A stretch of 64,000 bases of DNA from Desulfovibrio desulfuricans (GCA_015062205.1 SUVB01000037.1:1-64000), one strand, 5' to 3'; shown: positions 18,126-27,098, numbered from the stretch's first letter. Notes: a model not told the origin generated them from the sequence alone. Translations and numbers: made by a program.

Positions 18126-18470
18126 ATGCATGCCGTTCGGAACAATGCCGCATATCTGGCGTACGTCACCGCGCCCGCGCAGGAGGAGGCGCTGGCGCTG
18201 GCCCGCGCGCTGGTGGAGGAGAAGCTTGCCGCCGGCGTCAACGTGATTCCCGGCGCGCGTTCCGTCTACCGCTGGCGGGGCGCGGTGCGCGAAGCCGGGG
18301 AATGCCTGCTGCTGGCCCAGGTGAGCGGGGCGGCCCTGCCGGCCTTCACGCGGGCCGTGCGCGAACGGCACGGCTATGAAGTTCCCTGCATTGTGGCCCT
18401 GACCATTGCGGACGGGCACGAACCCTTTTTGCGCTGGATCGCGGAAAACAGTCTGCCCCCGTCGCGTTGA
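18126..18470 (+). CDS. cutA: Divalent-ion tolerance protein CutA
   Basis: 114 residues, usual length for this small trimeric cytoplasmic protein. ATG 18126 was chosen because AYLAYVTAPAQEEALALARALVEEKLAAGVNV begins the conserved fold; upstream extension would be unconserved, though no strong ribosome-binding site is seen. RSVYRWRGAVREAGECLLLAQV and YEVPCIVALTIADGHEPFLRWI are typical. CutA is linked to divalent metal tolerance in E. coli, but its molecular role is unsettled. The adjacent kinase gene is 82 nt downstream. Confidence 0.9.
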   Translation: MHAVRNNAAYLAYVTAPAQEEALALARALVEEKLAAGVNVIPGARSVYRWRGAVREAGECLLLAQVSGAALPAFTRAVRERHGYEVPCIVALTIADGHEPFLRWIAENSLPPSR

Positions 18471-18552
18471 GGCCCTTCGTTCGCCGCAACCCGCCCGACG
18501 GCCGTCACGCGGCTCCGGCGCGCCGGCACCCAACCCATTCCAAGAGGAAGCC

Positions 18553-19503
18553 ATGTCCATCTACATCTCCGGTTCACTGGCCTTTGACCGCATCATGACC
18601 TTTCCCGGCAACTTTCAGGATCACATCCTCATGGACAAGCTGCACATGATCAACGTGAGCTTCATGGTGGACGGCATGGACGAACGGCGCGGCGGCTGCG
18701 CGGGCAACATCGCCTGGTCGCTGGCCCTGCTGGGCGAGAAACCCGTCATCGTCTCGGCCGCCGGGCGCGACTTCGGGCCGTATGCCGAAGCCCTGAGGGC
18801 CAGGGGGCTGCCGCTGGAGGGCATTCGCCGCGCGGAAAACATCTTCACCGCGCTCTGCTACATCACCACCGACCTCAACAGCAACCAGATTACCGGCTTC
18901 TACCCCGGCGCCATGGGGCTTGCCGCCGACTACGCCTTCCCCGGGCTGGACGCCGAGACGGACATGGCCATCGTCTCGCCCGGCAATGTGGACGACATGC
19001 GCCGCCTGCCCGCCTTCTACCGGGAAAAGGGCGTGCCCTACATTTTCGATCCCGGGCAGCAGCTGCCCGTGTTGAGCGGGGAGGATCTGCTGGCGGCCAT
19101 CGAAGGGTCCTTTGCCTGCATCACCAATGACTACGAGCTGAACATGATCTGCAGGGCCACGGGCAAGAGCGAGGAGGAACTGGTGGGACGCACGCTCTGG
19201 CTGGTGACCACGCTGGGCGCGGACGGAGCGGTGGTGCGCGGCGCGGACGGCACGGAGGAACGCATCCCCGCCGTGCCCGTCATGAAGGTGGTCGATCCCA
19301 CCGGCGCGGGCGACGCCCACCGGGCGGGCCTGCTCAAGGGGCTCATGCACGGTCTTCCCATGCCTGAAGCGGCGAAGCTGGGTGCGGTCAGCGCCAGCTT
19401 CTGCCTGGAGAAAATGGGCACGCAGGAGCACAACTACACGCCGGAGATCTTTGCGCAGCGGTATGCACAAACTTTCGGCGCCCTGCCCGAAGGGCTTTTT
19501 TAG
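18553..19503 (+). CDS. PfkB-family carbohydrate/adenosine kinase
   Basis: 316 residues of the ribokinase fold. It transfers phosphate from ATP to a sugar or nucleoside hydroxyl. The second PfkB signature DPTGAGDAHRAG (248-259) holds the catalytic Asp254 and anion hole; the N-terminal GG dipeptide is in RRGGCAGNIAWSLALLG. The layout is closest to the adenosine-kinase-like subgroup, but the substrate cannot be fixed from sequence. ATG 18553 has AAGAGGAAG upstream. The frame ends inside a terminator-like hairpin. Confidence 0.85.
   Translation: MSIYISGSLAFDRIMTFPGNFQDHILMDKLHMINVSFMVDGMDERRGGCAGNIAWSLALLGEKPVIVSAAGRDFGPYAEALRARGLPLEGIRRAENIFTALCYITTDLNSNQITGFYPGAMGLAADYAFPGLDAETDMAIVSPGNVDDMRRLPAFYREKGVPYIFDPGQQLPVLSGEDLLAAIEGSFACITNDYELNMICRATGKSEEELVGRTLWLVTTLGADGAVVRGADGTEERIPAVPVMKVVDPTGAGDAHRAGLLKGLMHGLPMPEAAKLGAVSASFCLEKMGTQEHNYTPEIFAQRYAQTFGALPEGLF
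19480..19501 (+). terminator. Possible terminator overlapping the kinase stop codon
   Basis: GCCCT...AGGGC (5-bp stem, 6-nt loop) followed by six T residues at 19496-19501, running into the stop codon. The stem is short, so termination may be partial. Confidence 0.4.
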
Positions 19504-19572
19504 CGCCGCCCCCGCCGCGGATGGACGCGGCCCGGCGGCAACGCGCCGCAACGCCGTAACGACGGAGGCGCC

Positions 19573-20001
19573 ATGACCTACATCGCGCTGGTCTTTCTGG
19601 CAGGCTGCATGGCGGCTCTGCAACCGCCCATCAACGCGGCCCTGGGCCGCACGGTGGGCGTGCTGGAGAGCGGGCTTATCTCCTTTGCCGGCGGCACGGC
19701 CGCGCTGGCCCTGCTTGTGCTCTGGCGCGGGCAGGGCAGCCTGGCCCGCGTTGCGGACACGCCCGCGTGGCAATGGGTCGGCGGGCTGCTGGGGGCCTGC
19801 ATGGTGGTCAGCGCCATCGTGGCGGTGCCGCGCGTGGGCGCGACGGTCACGCTGCTGGGCATGATTCTCGGCAATCTTGTCATGGCCGCCCTTATTGATC
19901 ATTACGGTTGGTTCGGCCTGGAACGGCTGCCCCTGGACTGGCGCAGGCTGCTGGGCCTCCTGCTGGTATTGGCCGGCGCGGCTCTGGCGGCGCGCCGTTG
20001 A
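19573..20001 (+). CDS. Small DMT-family transporter (DUF606/YdcZ type)
   Basis: 142 residues with about five hydrophobic helices and very few charged residues before the C-terminal ARR. MTYIALVFLAGCMAALQPPINAALGRTVG and the helix pair GACMVVSAIVAVPRVGATVTLLGMILGNLVMAALIDHYGWFG are typical of YdcZ-like proteins, half-size members of the drug/metabolite transporter group. Such proteins often act as dimers; the substrate is unknown. GGAGG lies 7 nt before ATG 19573. The gene follows the kinase by 69 nt on the same strand. Confidence 0.8.
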   Translation: MTYIALVFLAGCMAALQPPINAALGRTVGVLESGLISFAGGTAALALLVLWRGQGSLARVADTPAWQWVGGLLGACMVVSAIVAVPRVGATVTLLGMILGNLVMAALIDHYGWFGLERLPLDWRRLLGLLLVLAGAALAARR

Positions 20002-20032
20002 GGAAGGGCGGCCTTCTTCCGGGCGGCGGGGC

Positions 20033-20060
20033 TTGCCTTGCACGCCGCTGTGCTTATCAT
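20033..20060 (+). promoter_or_regulatory. Candidate promoter for the Mrp-type gene
   Basis: TTGCCT (20033-20038), 16-bp spacer, TATCAT (20055-20060) in the 266-bp gap before the ATPase gene. It would give a leader of about 200 nt that includes a palindromic cluster TTGCATGCAA at 20184-20193. Weak -35, so tentative. Confidence 0.3.
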
Positions 20061-20267
20061 AAAACAGATGCGGATGTCCGGGCGGACTGCCCCGAAAGGC
20101 GCACCGCCTGAAGCGGACGCCGGGCAGCGGGGAGGCCCCGGGCATGACGCGTTTTTTGCAACATCAATGCGGCCTGCGCGTGACATTGCATGCAACGTTG
20201 CGCAAAGCTGCCCCAATGGCGCTGCGGCAGGAGCATCTCCGCCGCGCCCCTGGAAAAGGACAAGAAC

Positions 20268-21095
20268 ATGAGTGACTGCAACCACCAGTGCGGTTCCTGC
20301 GGCGAGCACTGCGCCGAGCGTACCGAAGGCGAGCCGGATTTTCGCGTCAAACCCCACCCCGGGAGCCGCATCGGCAAGGTCATAGCCGTGGTCAGCGGCA
20401 AGGGCGGAGTGGGCAAGTCGCTGGTCACGTCGCTGCTGGCCGTGGCCATGAGCCGGAAGGGGCATCACTGCGCCATTCTTGACGCGGATATCACCGGTCC
20501 CTCCATTCCGCGCGTCTTCGGCCTGGCGGGCAAGGCGCACGGGGATGAGGACGGCATCCTGCCCGAGCGCAGCAAGGGCGGGGTGGACGTCATGTCCATG
20601 AATCTGCTGCTGCCGAGCGACGGCGACGCCGTCATCTGGCGCGGCCCCATCATTGCCGGCGCTGTCAAGCAGTTCTGGTCCGAGGTCGTCTGGCGCGATG
20701 TGGACTATATGTTTGTGGACATGCCTCCGGGAACGGGCGACGTGCCGCTGACGGTGTTCCAGTCGCTGCCGGTGGACGGCATCGTGGTTGTCACCTCGCC
20801 GCAGGAGCTGGTGGGCATGATAGTGCGCAAGGCCATCGACATGGCCCGGCAGATGGATGTGCCCATTCTCGGGCTGGTGGAAAACTACGCCTATTTCCTG
20901 TGCCCGGACAACGGCAAGAAATACAAACTGTTCGGCGAGAGCCACATTGACGCCGAGGCGGCGCGGCACGGCCTGAAGGTGCTGGCGCAGCTGCCCATTG
21001 ACCCGGCCCTGGCTGCAGCCTGCGACCACGGGGACATCGAAGGACTGGAGGAGCTTTCCATGGACGGCGCGGTCGCCGTGCTGGAGCGCCTGTAA
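20268..21095 (+). CDS. mrp: Mrp/NBP35-family iron-sulfur carrier ATPase
   Basis: 275 residues. A P-loop ATPase that binds and hands on 4Fe-4S clusters. ATG 20268 has AAAAGGA upstream and starts MSDCNHQCGSCGEHC, a four-Cys N-terminal cluster (4, 8, 11, 15) as in NBP35-type members. The deviant Walker A is SGKGGVGKS (43-51), followed by DADITGPSIPRVFG, and VDMPPGTGD. The CPDN segment near residue 215 is where many Mrp proteins have a CxxC pair, but here only one Cys is present. It is followed by a strong hairpin. Confidence 0.88.
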   Translation: MSDCNHQCGSCGEHCAERTEGEPDFRVKPHPGSRIGKVIAVVSGKGGVGKSLVTSLLAVAMSRKGHHCAILDADITGPSIPRVFGLAGKAHGDEDGILPERSKGGVDVMSMNLLLPSDGDAVIWRGPIIAGAVKQFWSEVVWRDVDYMFVDMPPGTGDVPLTVFQSLPVDGIVVVTSPQELVGMIVRKAIDMARQMDVPILGLVENYAYFLCPDNGKKYKLFGESHIDAEAARHGLKVLAQLPIDPALAAACDHGDIEGLEELSMDGAVAVLERL

Positions 21096-21168
21096 CAACA
21101 AATGGCAAGCCCCCGGCTTTGCCGGGGGGGGCCGGCGGCAGGGCGGCGCGCCCGGCGCTGGACACGGC

Positions 21169-21213
21169 GGCGACGCCGCGCTTCCCCGGAAGGAAGGCGC
21201 GGCGTCGCCTTTA
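21169..21213 (+). terminator. Strong hairpin after the Mrp gene
   Basis: A perfect 13-bp GC-rich stem, GGCGACGCCGCGC paired with GCGCGGCGTCGCC, encloses a 15-nt loop and is followed by only CTTTA. It sits between the convergent Mrp and cupin genes. The short T run makes efficiency uncertain. A second smaller hairpin (21110-21128) lies closer to the Mrp stop. Confidence 0.5.
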
Positions 21214-21269
21214 CCTGCGGGCGGCCGGAACCGCCCCCAGTCCTGTCCGGCGGCCTGTGCCGCGCAGGC

Positions 21270-21626
21270 TTATTTCGCCCTGTCCGTGAACAGGATGAGG
21301 GCCACCATCTTGAGGTCCGCAGAGCCGGTGTTCAAGAGGCCGTGCCCCTCGCCGTCGTTACAGACGGTCACATCCCCGGCCCTGACGGTCGTCTCCCTGC
21401 CGTTGTCGTTGTACAGGCCCTCGCCTTCCAGGATGTAATAGATTTCCAGTTCTCCCTTGTGCGTATGGTAGCCCACGGCGTTGCCCGGCTTGAGCACGCC
21501 GATGTTGAACAGACGGCCGTTGCCCGCCAGCGCGGGCGCGTCCACAATCTTGGTGAACGTGATGACGCCGGGGCCGCCGAAGATTTCCTTGTCAAACACG
21601 TCCAACGCATCGGCACGGGTGATCAT
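21270..21626 (-). CDS. Cupin-domain protein
   Basis: 118 residues forming one cupin barrel. Motif 1 is G-x5-HTH-x4-E-x6-G with His54, His56, Glu61 and Gly68; motif 2 provides His95 in GEGHG. These are the usual metal ligands, so it probably binds one divalent metal. Substrate is unknown; similar small cupins act as sugar or antibiotic-ring isomerases or as sensors. The ATG overlaps the stop of the MscS-type gene (ATGA), and AGGAG precedes it, so the two genes are co-translated. Confidence 0.8.
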   Translation of the reverse strand: MITRADALDVFDKEIFGGPGVITFTKIVDAPALAGNGRLFNIGVLKPGNAVGYHTHKGELEIYYILEGEGLYNDNGRETTVRAGDVTVCNDGEGHGLLNTGSADLKMVALILFTDRAK

Positions 21627-24199
21627 GAGGGGTTCTCCTTGTGGTTGTGGCCGCGCGTCGCCTGGCGTGCGGCGCTGTTGTCGGGGGCGTCTGCCGCCGT
21701 CGTCCGCCCGGCGGGCAGCACGCGGTGCGGACGCCGCGGCGCGCGTCTTGGCGACCGCTTGCCGGGGGGCAGGGGCGCGCCTGTTTTGGCGGGCACATCC
21801 CTGATGTGCACGTCCATCTGCGGGAAGGCCACTTCAATGCCCTGTTCGCGGAAGGCTTTTTCAATGGCCAGCCGCAGATCCGAGGATGTGCCCACAGCCA
21901 CGTCGTAGTCCCGCACCCAGAAGCGCAGGAGGAAGTCCAGCGTGCTGTCCCCGAAATTGTTGAACAGGGCGGTGGGCGGGGGATATTTGAGCACATTGCT
22001 GTGCGCGTTGGCCACGGCCGTCAGTATCTGCATCACCTTGGGCACATCCGAGCCGTAGGCCACGCCCACCGCGATTTCCCGGCGCACGGTGCGGCTGTTG
22101 CGCGTCCAGTTGATCAGGCGGTTGGACATGAATTCCGAATTGGGCACGATAATCAGGGCGTTGTCGTAGGTTTCCACCATGGTGGCGCGCACGCTGATCT
22201 TGCGTACGCGGCCCTGCGTGCCGCCCACTTCCACCACGTCCCCCGCCTGAAGCGTACGGCTGAAAATGAGGATGAGGCCAGAAAGGAAGTTGTTGACGAT
22301 GTTCTGCATGCCGAAGCCGATGCCCACAGAAAGGCCGCCGGCCACCATGGCGAGGTTGCTCAGTTCCATGCCCAGGGCGCGCAGGGTGAACAGGCCGAAG
22401 CAGCACCACAGGGCATAGGTGAAAGCCGTCTGCATGGGCGGGATGAGCGTGGCGTCGATGGCAAAGCCCTGCTTGGGCAGGCGGGCCAGAAAGCGCGAGC
22501 CCATGCCCACGGCGGTGCGCGTGAGGTAGAACAGGGTGATGATCAGCAGCAGGTGCAGGATGGTGAACTGCGTGGCGCCTACGTTGACGCCGCGCAGCAC
22601 GTAGTACTGCAGAAGGTACATGCCGCCGGGCAGGGTGCCCACCCACTGCGAGACGCCCAGCACCGCAGCCACCAGCACGAGGGGCGCGGCCAGGGCGATG
22701 CCCAGATGGCCCAGCGCGGCCCGCGCGCCCTCTTCGGGCAGTCTGTCGTTGAGCCGGCTGACCAGCGACATGCCGCCGAGGCAGAGTTGCAGCGCCAGTG
22801 AGCAGGAGACAAAGAGCAGGTACAGCACCATGCTGTAGATGTGCAGCCCGGCCAGGGTCAGCAGCAGGCAGATCCAGAGCGCCGGCGCTTCGCATTCCAG
22901 CACGGTGGTTTCCACATGCAGGGGGCCGAGGTCCAGCTTGGGGCGGCGGTGCTGCCGCACGATGGAGGCAATGACGATGCCCAGCCAGATGAGCAGCACC
23001 AGGGCCTGCGTCAGCGGCAGATAGAGCAGCGCGTAGGAACAGAGGGTGGGCTGGATGAGCGTGCCGAACGGCGGTTTTTGCGCGGGCGTCTCTGGATATT
23101 TGAGCAGGCGCAGATCCCATGCCAAATGTATCTGGGCCACGATGAGGCAGAGGTTGCCCAGGGCCAGGAAGAGACGGAACACCTCGCCCGTGGCGGAGAC
23201 GGAACTGCCCAGCAGCGCCAGGCCCACGTACAGCCAGGGCAGGCTGACGCGGAAAATGTGGCGCACGGCGGGGTTCAGCTCCTGTGCGGACAGGCGGCGA
23301 TAGAGCAGGGTGAAGAGCACGCCCGCCACCGCCAGGGCGATGCAGAAACGCAGCAGCGCCGTGCCCCAGTGCTGCAGGGTGACGGGAATCTCCACGGGCA
23401 GGCGCAGGCTCATGCCTTGCAGGGAATAGCGCATGCGCCGTCCGAAGTCGGCCCAGGTGTCGGGGCTGAGCCAGGGAAGGGGCTTTTGCAGGTAATAGTC
23501 CTTCCAGAGCAGGGGCAGTTGCTCGCCGATGTCGGCCCGAAGCTTTTCCAGGCGCGTAATGAGCGCCAGCGAGGGGGCGAGGGCGAGGTCAAACTGCGTC
23601 TGCACGGCGATGAGCCGCAGGCGGGTGAGGGTCAGCTTGCGGGCAAAGTCCCGCATTTCCTGGCTCTGGCTGCCGTCGCCCAGGTCATCGGGCAGGCTGT
23701 CGGCCATGTAGCCCACACGCTCCAGCAGGGCCTGCGCTTCGTTGCGGGCGCGCATGCCGGGCGCGAGCACCTTGCGGATATGCTGCACCGTTGCCGTAAT
23801 GCGGCGGGTGACGGCTTCCATGGGGTTGGGCCAGTCCTTGTATGTGGTGGCCAGCACCATGAGCCGCCGGGCCTCTTCCGTGTAGGGCTGTATTTTTTCG
23901 CTCAGGTTGGCGTTTTGGGCGGAAAAGGCCTCGCCCATGGCCTCGGCCCTGGCGCTGATTTCGTTCAGCCGGACGGTCTGGCCGCTCCAGGCGGCATCCC
24001 ATGTTTCGTCGTCCAGGGGAACAGGGGCCGATGCCGCCTGCGGGGCGTCGCCGCTTTTTTCGGCATTGGCCTTGCTGGCGTTGTTGTCTGCCGTCGGCGT
24101 CGCTGCGGCGCGGGTGTCCGCCGCCAGTGCGGCGGGAGCCGCGCTGAGGCAGCTCAGGGCCAGCAGGATGGCGGCAGTGAGATGCAGGAAGGTGCGCAT
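21623..24199 (-). CDS. Large MscS-family mechanosensitive channel
   Basis: 858 residues, several times the size of E. coli MscS. A signal peptide (MRTFLHLTAAILLALSCLSAAPAALA) leads into a periplasmic region of about 230 residues, then about ten membrane helices, then the MscS pore and C-terminal beta and alpha/beta domains. The pore region is GGLSVGIGFGMQNIVNNFLSGLILIFSRTLQAGDVVEV. This layout is that of the MscK/YjeP-like class. It would open on osmotic downshock. The start at 24199 has GAGGAC upstream. The last 60 residues are Pro/Arg-rich. Confidence 0.85.
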   Translation of the reverse strand: MRTFLHLTAAILLALSCLSAAPAALAADTRAAATPTADNNASKANAEKSGDAPQAASAPVPLDDETWDAAWSGQTVRLNEISARAEAMGEAFSAQNANLSEKIQPYTEEARRLMVLATTYKDWPNPMEAVTRRITATVQHIRKVLAPGMRARNEAQALLERVGYMADSLPDDLGDGSQSQEMRDFARKLTLTRLRLIAVQTQFDLALAPSLALITRLEKLRADIGEQLPLLWKDYYLQKPLPWLSPDTWADFGRRMRYSLQGMSLRLPVEIPVTLQHWGTALLRFCIALAVAGVLFTLLYRRLSAQELNPAVRHIFRVSLPWLYVGLALLGSSVSATGEVFRLFLALGNLCLIVAQIHLAWDLRLLKYPETPAQKPPFGTLIQPTLCSYALLYLPLTQALVLLIWLGIVIASIVRQHRRPKLDLGPLHVETTVLECEAPALWICLLLTLAGLHIYSMVLYLLFVSCSLALQLCLGGMSLVSRLNDRLPEEGARAALGHLGIALAAPLVLVAAVLGVSQWVGTLPGGMYLLQYYVLRGVNVGATQFTILHLLLIITLFYLTRTAVGMGSRFLARLPKQGFAIDATLIPPMQTAFTYALWCCFGLFTLRALGMELSNLAMVAGGLSVGIGFGMQNIVNNFLSGLILIFSRTLQAGDVVEVGGTQGRVRKISVRATMVETYDNALIIVPNSEFMSNRLINWTRNSRTVRREIAVGVAYGSDVPKVMQILTAVANAHSNVLKYPPPTALFNNFGDSTLDFLLRFWVRDYDVAVGTSSDLRLAIEKAFREQGIEVAFPQMDVHIRDVPAKTGAPLPPGKRSPRRAPRRPHRVLPAGRTTAADAPDNSAARQATRGHNHKENPS

Positions 24200-24376
24200 G
24201 CTGTCCTCAAGGGCTGATTGACCGGAGCATGGCGGCTCGCGGGCGGCTGCGGGGCGCGGGAAGGCTGTTGTGACAGGCCGGACGCAGGGGGCGAAGGCGT
24301 GCGGAGTCGCTCCCGAACTGCTCTTCCATACGCCAGGAGCCGCCGTTTGAAAAGGGCGTCGCTTTACAAGGCGGCG

Positions 24377-25396
24377 ATGGGGCGGCATAGTACGCATATG
24401 GAAGAGACTGTCAACGACAATGCCGGGATGCGGCGCGCGAAGGGCGGCGCGCCCCTGCCCGTGGCCCTGCTGCGGCAGGGGAGCTACGCCGATGTGCGGC
24501 GTGCCGTGGGAGAGGTGCTGGAGGCTGCCCGCCTGGCGGATTTTGTGCCGTTGCGGCCCGGCTGTCATGTGCTGGTCAAGCCCAATCTGCTCATGCCAAA
24601 GCCCCTGGCCTGCTCTTCGCCGGAGATTGTGGCCGCCGCTTGCGCCTGGCTGCTGGACAACAATGCGCGGGTGCGGGTGGCCGATTCTCCGGGGTTCGGC
24701 CGGGCGTGCAGCGTTGCGCGCAGCGTGGGCCTTGCGGACGCCCTGCGCCCGCTGGGGCTGGCTGTGGAGAGCATGGGCGCTGCGGATGCCGTGCCCCTGC
24801 CTCTTGATGCGCCGCACGCTGCACTGCCGCGTTTCCGTGTGGCGCGTCCGGCGCTGGAAAGCGATTTTCTGCTGTCCGTGCCGCGCGTCAAGGCGCACAG
24901 CCAGATGCTGCTGACGCTGTCCGTGAAAAACTGCTTCGGCTGCGTTCCCGGCCTGCACAAGGCCGTGGCGCACGCCCGCGAGGGGCGCGATCCGCGGCTG
25001 TTTGCCGACTGCCTGGCCGCTCTCTGGGCCGTGTTGCCCCCTGTGGCCGCGCTGGCGGACGGCATTACGGCCATGCATGGTACAGGCCCCGGCAGGGGAG
25101 AGCCCTTTGCCCTTGGCCTGCTGGGGGCCTGCGCTTCGGCCGTGGCTCTGGACGAGGCCCTGTATGCCGTGCTCGGCCGCGCGCCCGGGGACGTGCCTCT
25201 GGGCGCGGCGCTGGCGCGCCGCAAGGCCTGGGGCTGCGCGGCGGCGGGAACGGACGTGGTTTTTCCTCTGCGCCGTCCGGAGGATTTTGACGCCGCGGGT
25301 TTCCGGCTCCCGGCGAAACTGGCGCACACGTCCTTCCATCCCGCGCGTTTCATGCAAAGCTGCCTGCGCCGTATCATGGCGGCGTTGCGGCGCTAA
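24377..25396 (+). CDS. DUF362-domain protein
   Basis: 339 residues if ATG 24377 is used, which has AAGGCGG upstream; ATG 24398 is also possible. The DUF362 pattern is clear: GCHVLVKPNLL, SSPEIVAAACAWLLDNNARVRVADSPGFG, DFLLSVPRVKAHSQMLLTLSVKNCFGCVPG, and a final domain with ADGITAMHGTGPGRGEP. No ferredoxin-type CxxCxxC is present, so this is the short form. The biochemical role of the family is not established. It is divergent from the MscS-type gene and 16 nt before thiE. Confidence 0.8.
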   Translation: MGRHSTHMEETVNDNAGMRRAKGGAPLPVALLRQGSYADVRRAVGEVLEAARLADFVPLRPGCHVLVKPNLLMPKPLACSSPEIVAAACAWLLDNNARVRVADSPGFGRACSVARSVGLADALRPLGLAVESMGAADAVPLPLDAPHAALPRFRVARPALESDFLLSVPRVKAHSQMLLTLSVKNCFGCVPGLHKAVAHAREGRDPRLFADCLAALWAVLPPVAALADGITAMHGTGPGRGEPFALGLLGACASAVALDEALYAVLGRAPGDVPLGAALARRKAWGCAAAGTDVVFPLRRPEDFDAAGFRLPAKLAHTSFHPARFMQSCLRRIMAALRR

Positions 25397-25412
25397 TGTT
25401 CAAGAGGATGAC

Positions 25413-26057
25413 ATGGGAAGAATCCTTCCAGGAGAGACGGATCTGTACGCGCTGACCGACGCCGGGCTTTCGCTGGGGCGTTCGCTGGAGGAAGTGGCCT
25501 CGGCCCTGCTGGGCGCCGGGGTGCGCATTCTCCAATACCGCGAAAAAAAGCTCAAGGGCGGGGCCATGCTGGAAGAATGCCGCCTGCTGCGCCGCCTGAC
25601 CGCTGAGGCCGGGGCCTGCTTCATTGTGGACGACCATGTGGATCTGGCCCTGATGGCGCATGCCGACGGCGTGCATGTGGGGCAGGAGGATTTTCCCGTC
25701 CCCGACGTGCGGGCGCTGGTGGGGACGGAGATGATCATCGGTCTCTCCACGCACGAGCCTGCGCAGGCGCGGGCAGCGCGGGCCGCCGGGGCGGACTACA
25801 TCGGCGTGGGCCCTGTTTTCGCCACGAAAACCAAGGAGGACGTGGTGGCCCCCGTGGGCTATGCGTATCTTGACTGGGTGGCGGCAAACATGGAGATGCC
25901 CTTTGTGGCCATAGGCGGCATCAAGGCGCGCAATATCGCGGAAGTGGCGCGCCACGGCGCGCGCTGCTGCGCGCTGGTCAGCGAACTGGTGAGTGCGCCC
26001 GACATCCGCGCGCGCGTGGAAGAAGTGCGCCGGGCCATGCATTCCGGCATGGCGTAG
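25413..26057 (+). CDS. thiE: Thiamine-phosphate synthase
   Basis: 214 residues, single TIM barrel. It joins hydroxymethylpyrimidine diphosphate and thiazole phosphate to make thiamine phosphate. Motifs in order: LQYREKKLKG (substrate phosphate and Lys), FIVDDHVDLALMAHADGVHVGQEDF, GLSTHEPAQ, DYIGVGPVFATKTK and the phosphate loop AIGGI. AAGAGGA precedes ATG 25413. No other thi gene is present and no TPP riboswitch was recognised in the 16 nt before it. Confidence 0.93.
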   Translation: MGRILPGETDLYALTDAGLSLGRSLEEVASALLGAGVRILQYREKKLKGGAMLEECRLLRRLTAEAGACFIVDDHVDLALMAHADGVHVGQEDFPVPDVRALVGTEMIIGLSTHEPAQARAARAAGADYIGVGPVFATKTKEDVVAPVGYAYLDWVAANMEMPFVAIGGIKARNIAEVARHGARCCALVSELVSAPDIRARVEEVRRAMHSGMA

Positions 26058-26099
26058 TGCGGCAGCCGTCGCATGCGCGTATGGCGCATGCCGTTGCGC

Positions 26100-26134
26100 A
26101 AAAAAAAACGGGGGCGGTTTGAAACCGCCCCCGT
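26100..26134 (-). terminator. Strong intrinsic terminator
   Basis: A near-perfect stem ACGGGGGCGGTTT / AAACCGCCCCCGT with a small loop, followed on the reverse strand by nine T residues (26108-26100). It ends the reverse-strand unit that begins with the lysozyme-like gene. It may also slow forward transcription from thiE, although no U tract is present on that side. Confidence 0.9.
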
Positions 26135-26154
26135 GAGTTTCCGGTGTTGCCGCG

Positions 26155-26478
26155 TTACTGCAGGGCCTGCCCTACGGATTTGTGATAGCCCTGCATCCGG
26201 CGGCGCTCCACGCGGGTGCGCTGGAGATGCGCCTTGATGTCGTTGTAGGCCCTGCTTGCGAGTTCCGTCAGATAACGCTGCATGCGGGCAAGTTCCGTCA
26301 GATGCGCCATGTACTGTTCGGACTCGCTGTCGTCAAACAGTTTCCAGGCCATGCCGGTTACGGCATTGCGCCGTTCGGCAAGCTCCACGGCCCTGTCGTA
26401 TGCGCCGTCTTCCAGTGCCGTCGCTTCCTGCCGGGCCAGATCCAACGCTTCACCCAAAAGGCACATTCCCTGACTCAT
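26155..26478 (-). CDS. Small helical protein, possibly a flagellar export chaperone
   Basis: 107 residues, almost entirely helical and charged, with no membrane segment. It has the size and look of FliT/FlgN-type chaperones, but no signature motif, so the name is only a guess from size and context. GGAG precedes ATG 26478. It is the last gene of the unit transcribed from the sigma-54 promoter at 30001-30016, 14 nt after the preceding gene, and ends just before a strong terminator. Confidence 0.45.
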   Translation of the reverse strand: MSQGMCLLGEALDLARQEATALEDGAYDRAVELAERRNAVTGMAWKLFDDSESEQYMAHLTELARMQRYLTELASRAYNDIKAHLQRTRVERRRMQGYHKSVGQALQ

Positions 26479-26492
26479 AGCAGCTCCGCGTG

Positions 26493-27098
26493 TTACTGGG
26501 CCAACAGGCCGCTGACCTGCACATGCAGATTTTCACTGATGGTCCGCCAATCCTCGCACTGAGGAATGAATTCGTATTCCAGCAGGTCGGCCAGCAGAAT
26601 CCAGTCCTCATTCTCCAGCACGTCACCCATTTCGGAAAGCAGGTCGGAGAATTTTTCAGTCTTTTCCGCGAAGTCTCCCAGGCCGCTCACGGCGTACCTG
26701 TTGCGCAACTCGCCCAGCAGGCCCATGAAGTCGCGGGTGACATCCAGCAGATCCTGAAAGAGTTCCAGCGCATCCGTATCCGCCGCCTGGCGGAACAGGC
26801 GGGAAACCTGGCGGGCGCCGTGTTCCATCATCTGTGCCACCTTGCCCATCTCGGCGGACATCTCCACGGCCATCTCCGAAATCGGCATGGAGCGCACTTC
26901 AACCGAAGTGATGTCCGAACTGTCGATATCTTCCGCCTGGTGCGGATAGATTTCGGAAAAGGCCTCGTTGTTGACCAGCACGTCCGTCACGACGCGATTT
27001 TCCATTTTTTCGTCCTGCATGACATCCTTCAGGATCTCTTCCAGATTGGCGAATGCGGAAATGTTCTTTTCACTCCGGGCGCCGTCTACGATAATCAT
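26493..27098 (-). CDS. Conserved-looking acidic protein of unknown function
   Basis: 201 residues, strongly acidic (many Asp and Glu), helical after about residue 70. The first 70 residues (MIIVDGARSEKNISAFANLEEILKDV...) could form a small alpha/beta domain and the rest a helical bundle with DVTRDFMGLLGELRNRYAV. I do not recognise a family. GGAGGG lies upstream of the start. Its place between the GT9 gene and the small helical gene suggests it belongs to the same flagellum-linked unit; the direct function is open. Confidence 0.55.
   Translation of the reverse strand: MIIVDGARSEKNISAFANLEEILKDVMQDEKMENRVVTDVLVNNEAFSEIYPHQAEDIDSSDITSVEVRSMPISEMAVEMSAEMGKVAQMMEHGARQVSRLFRQAADTDALELFQDLLDVTRDFMGLLGELRNRYAVSGLGDFAEKTEKFSDLLSEMGDVLENEDWILLADLLEYEFIPQCEDWRTISENLHVQVSGLLAQ

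Noticed and set aside
21110-21128. Perfect CCCCCGGC-TTT-GCCGGGGG hairpin after the Mrp gene as terminator
   Set aside because: No U tract on either strand; the next hairpin (21169-21213) is a better candidate.
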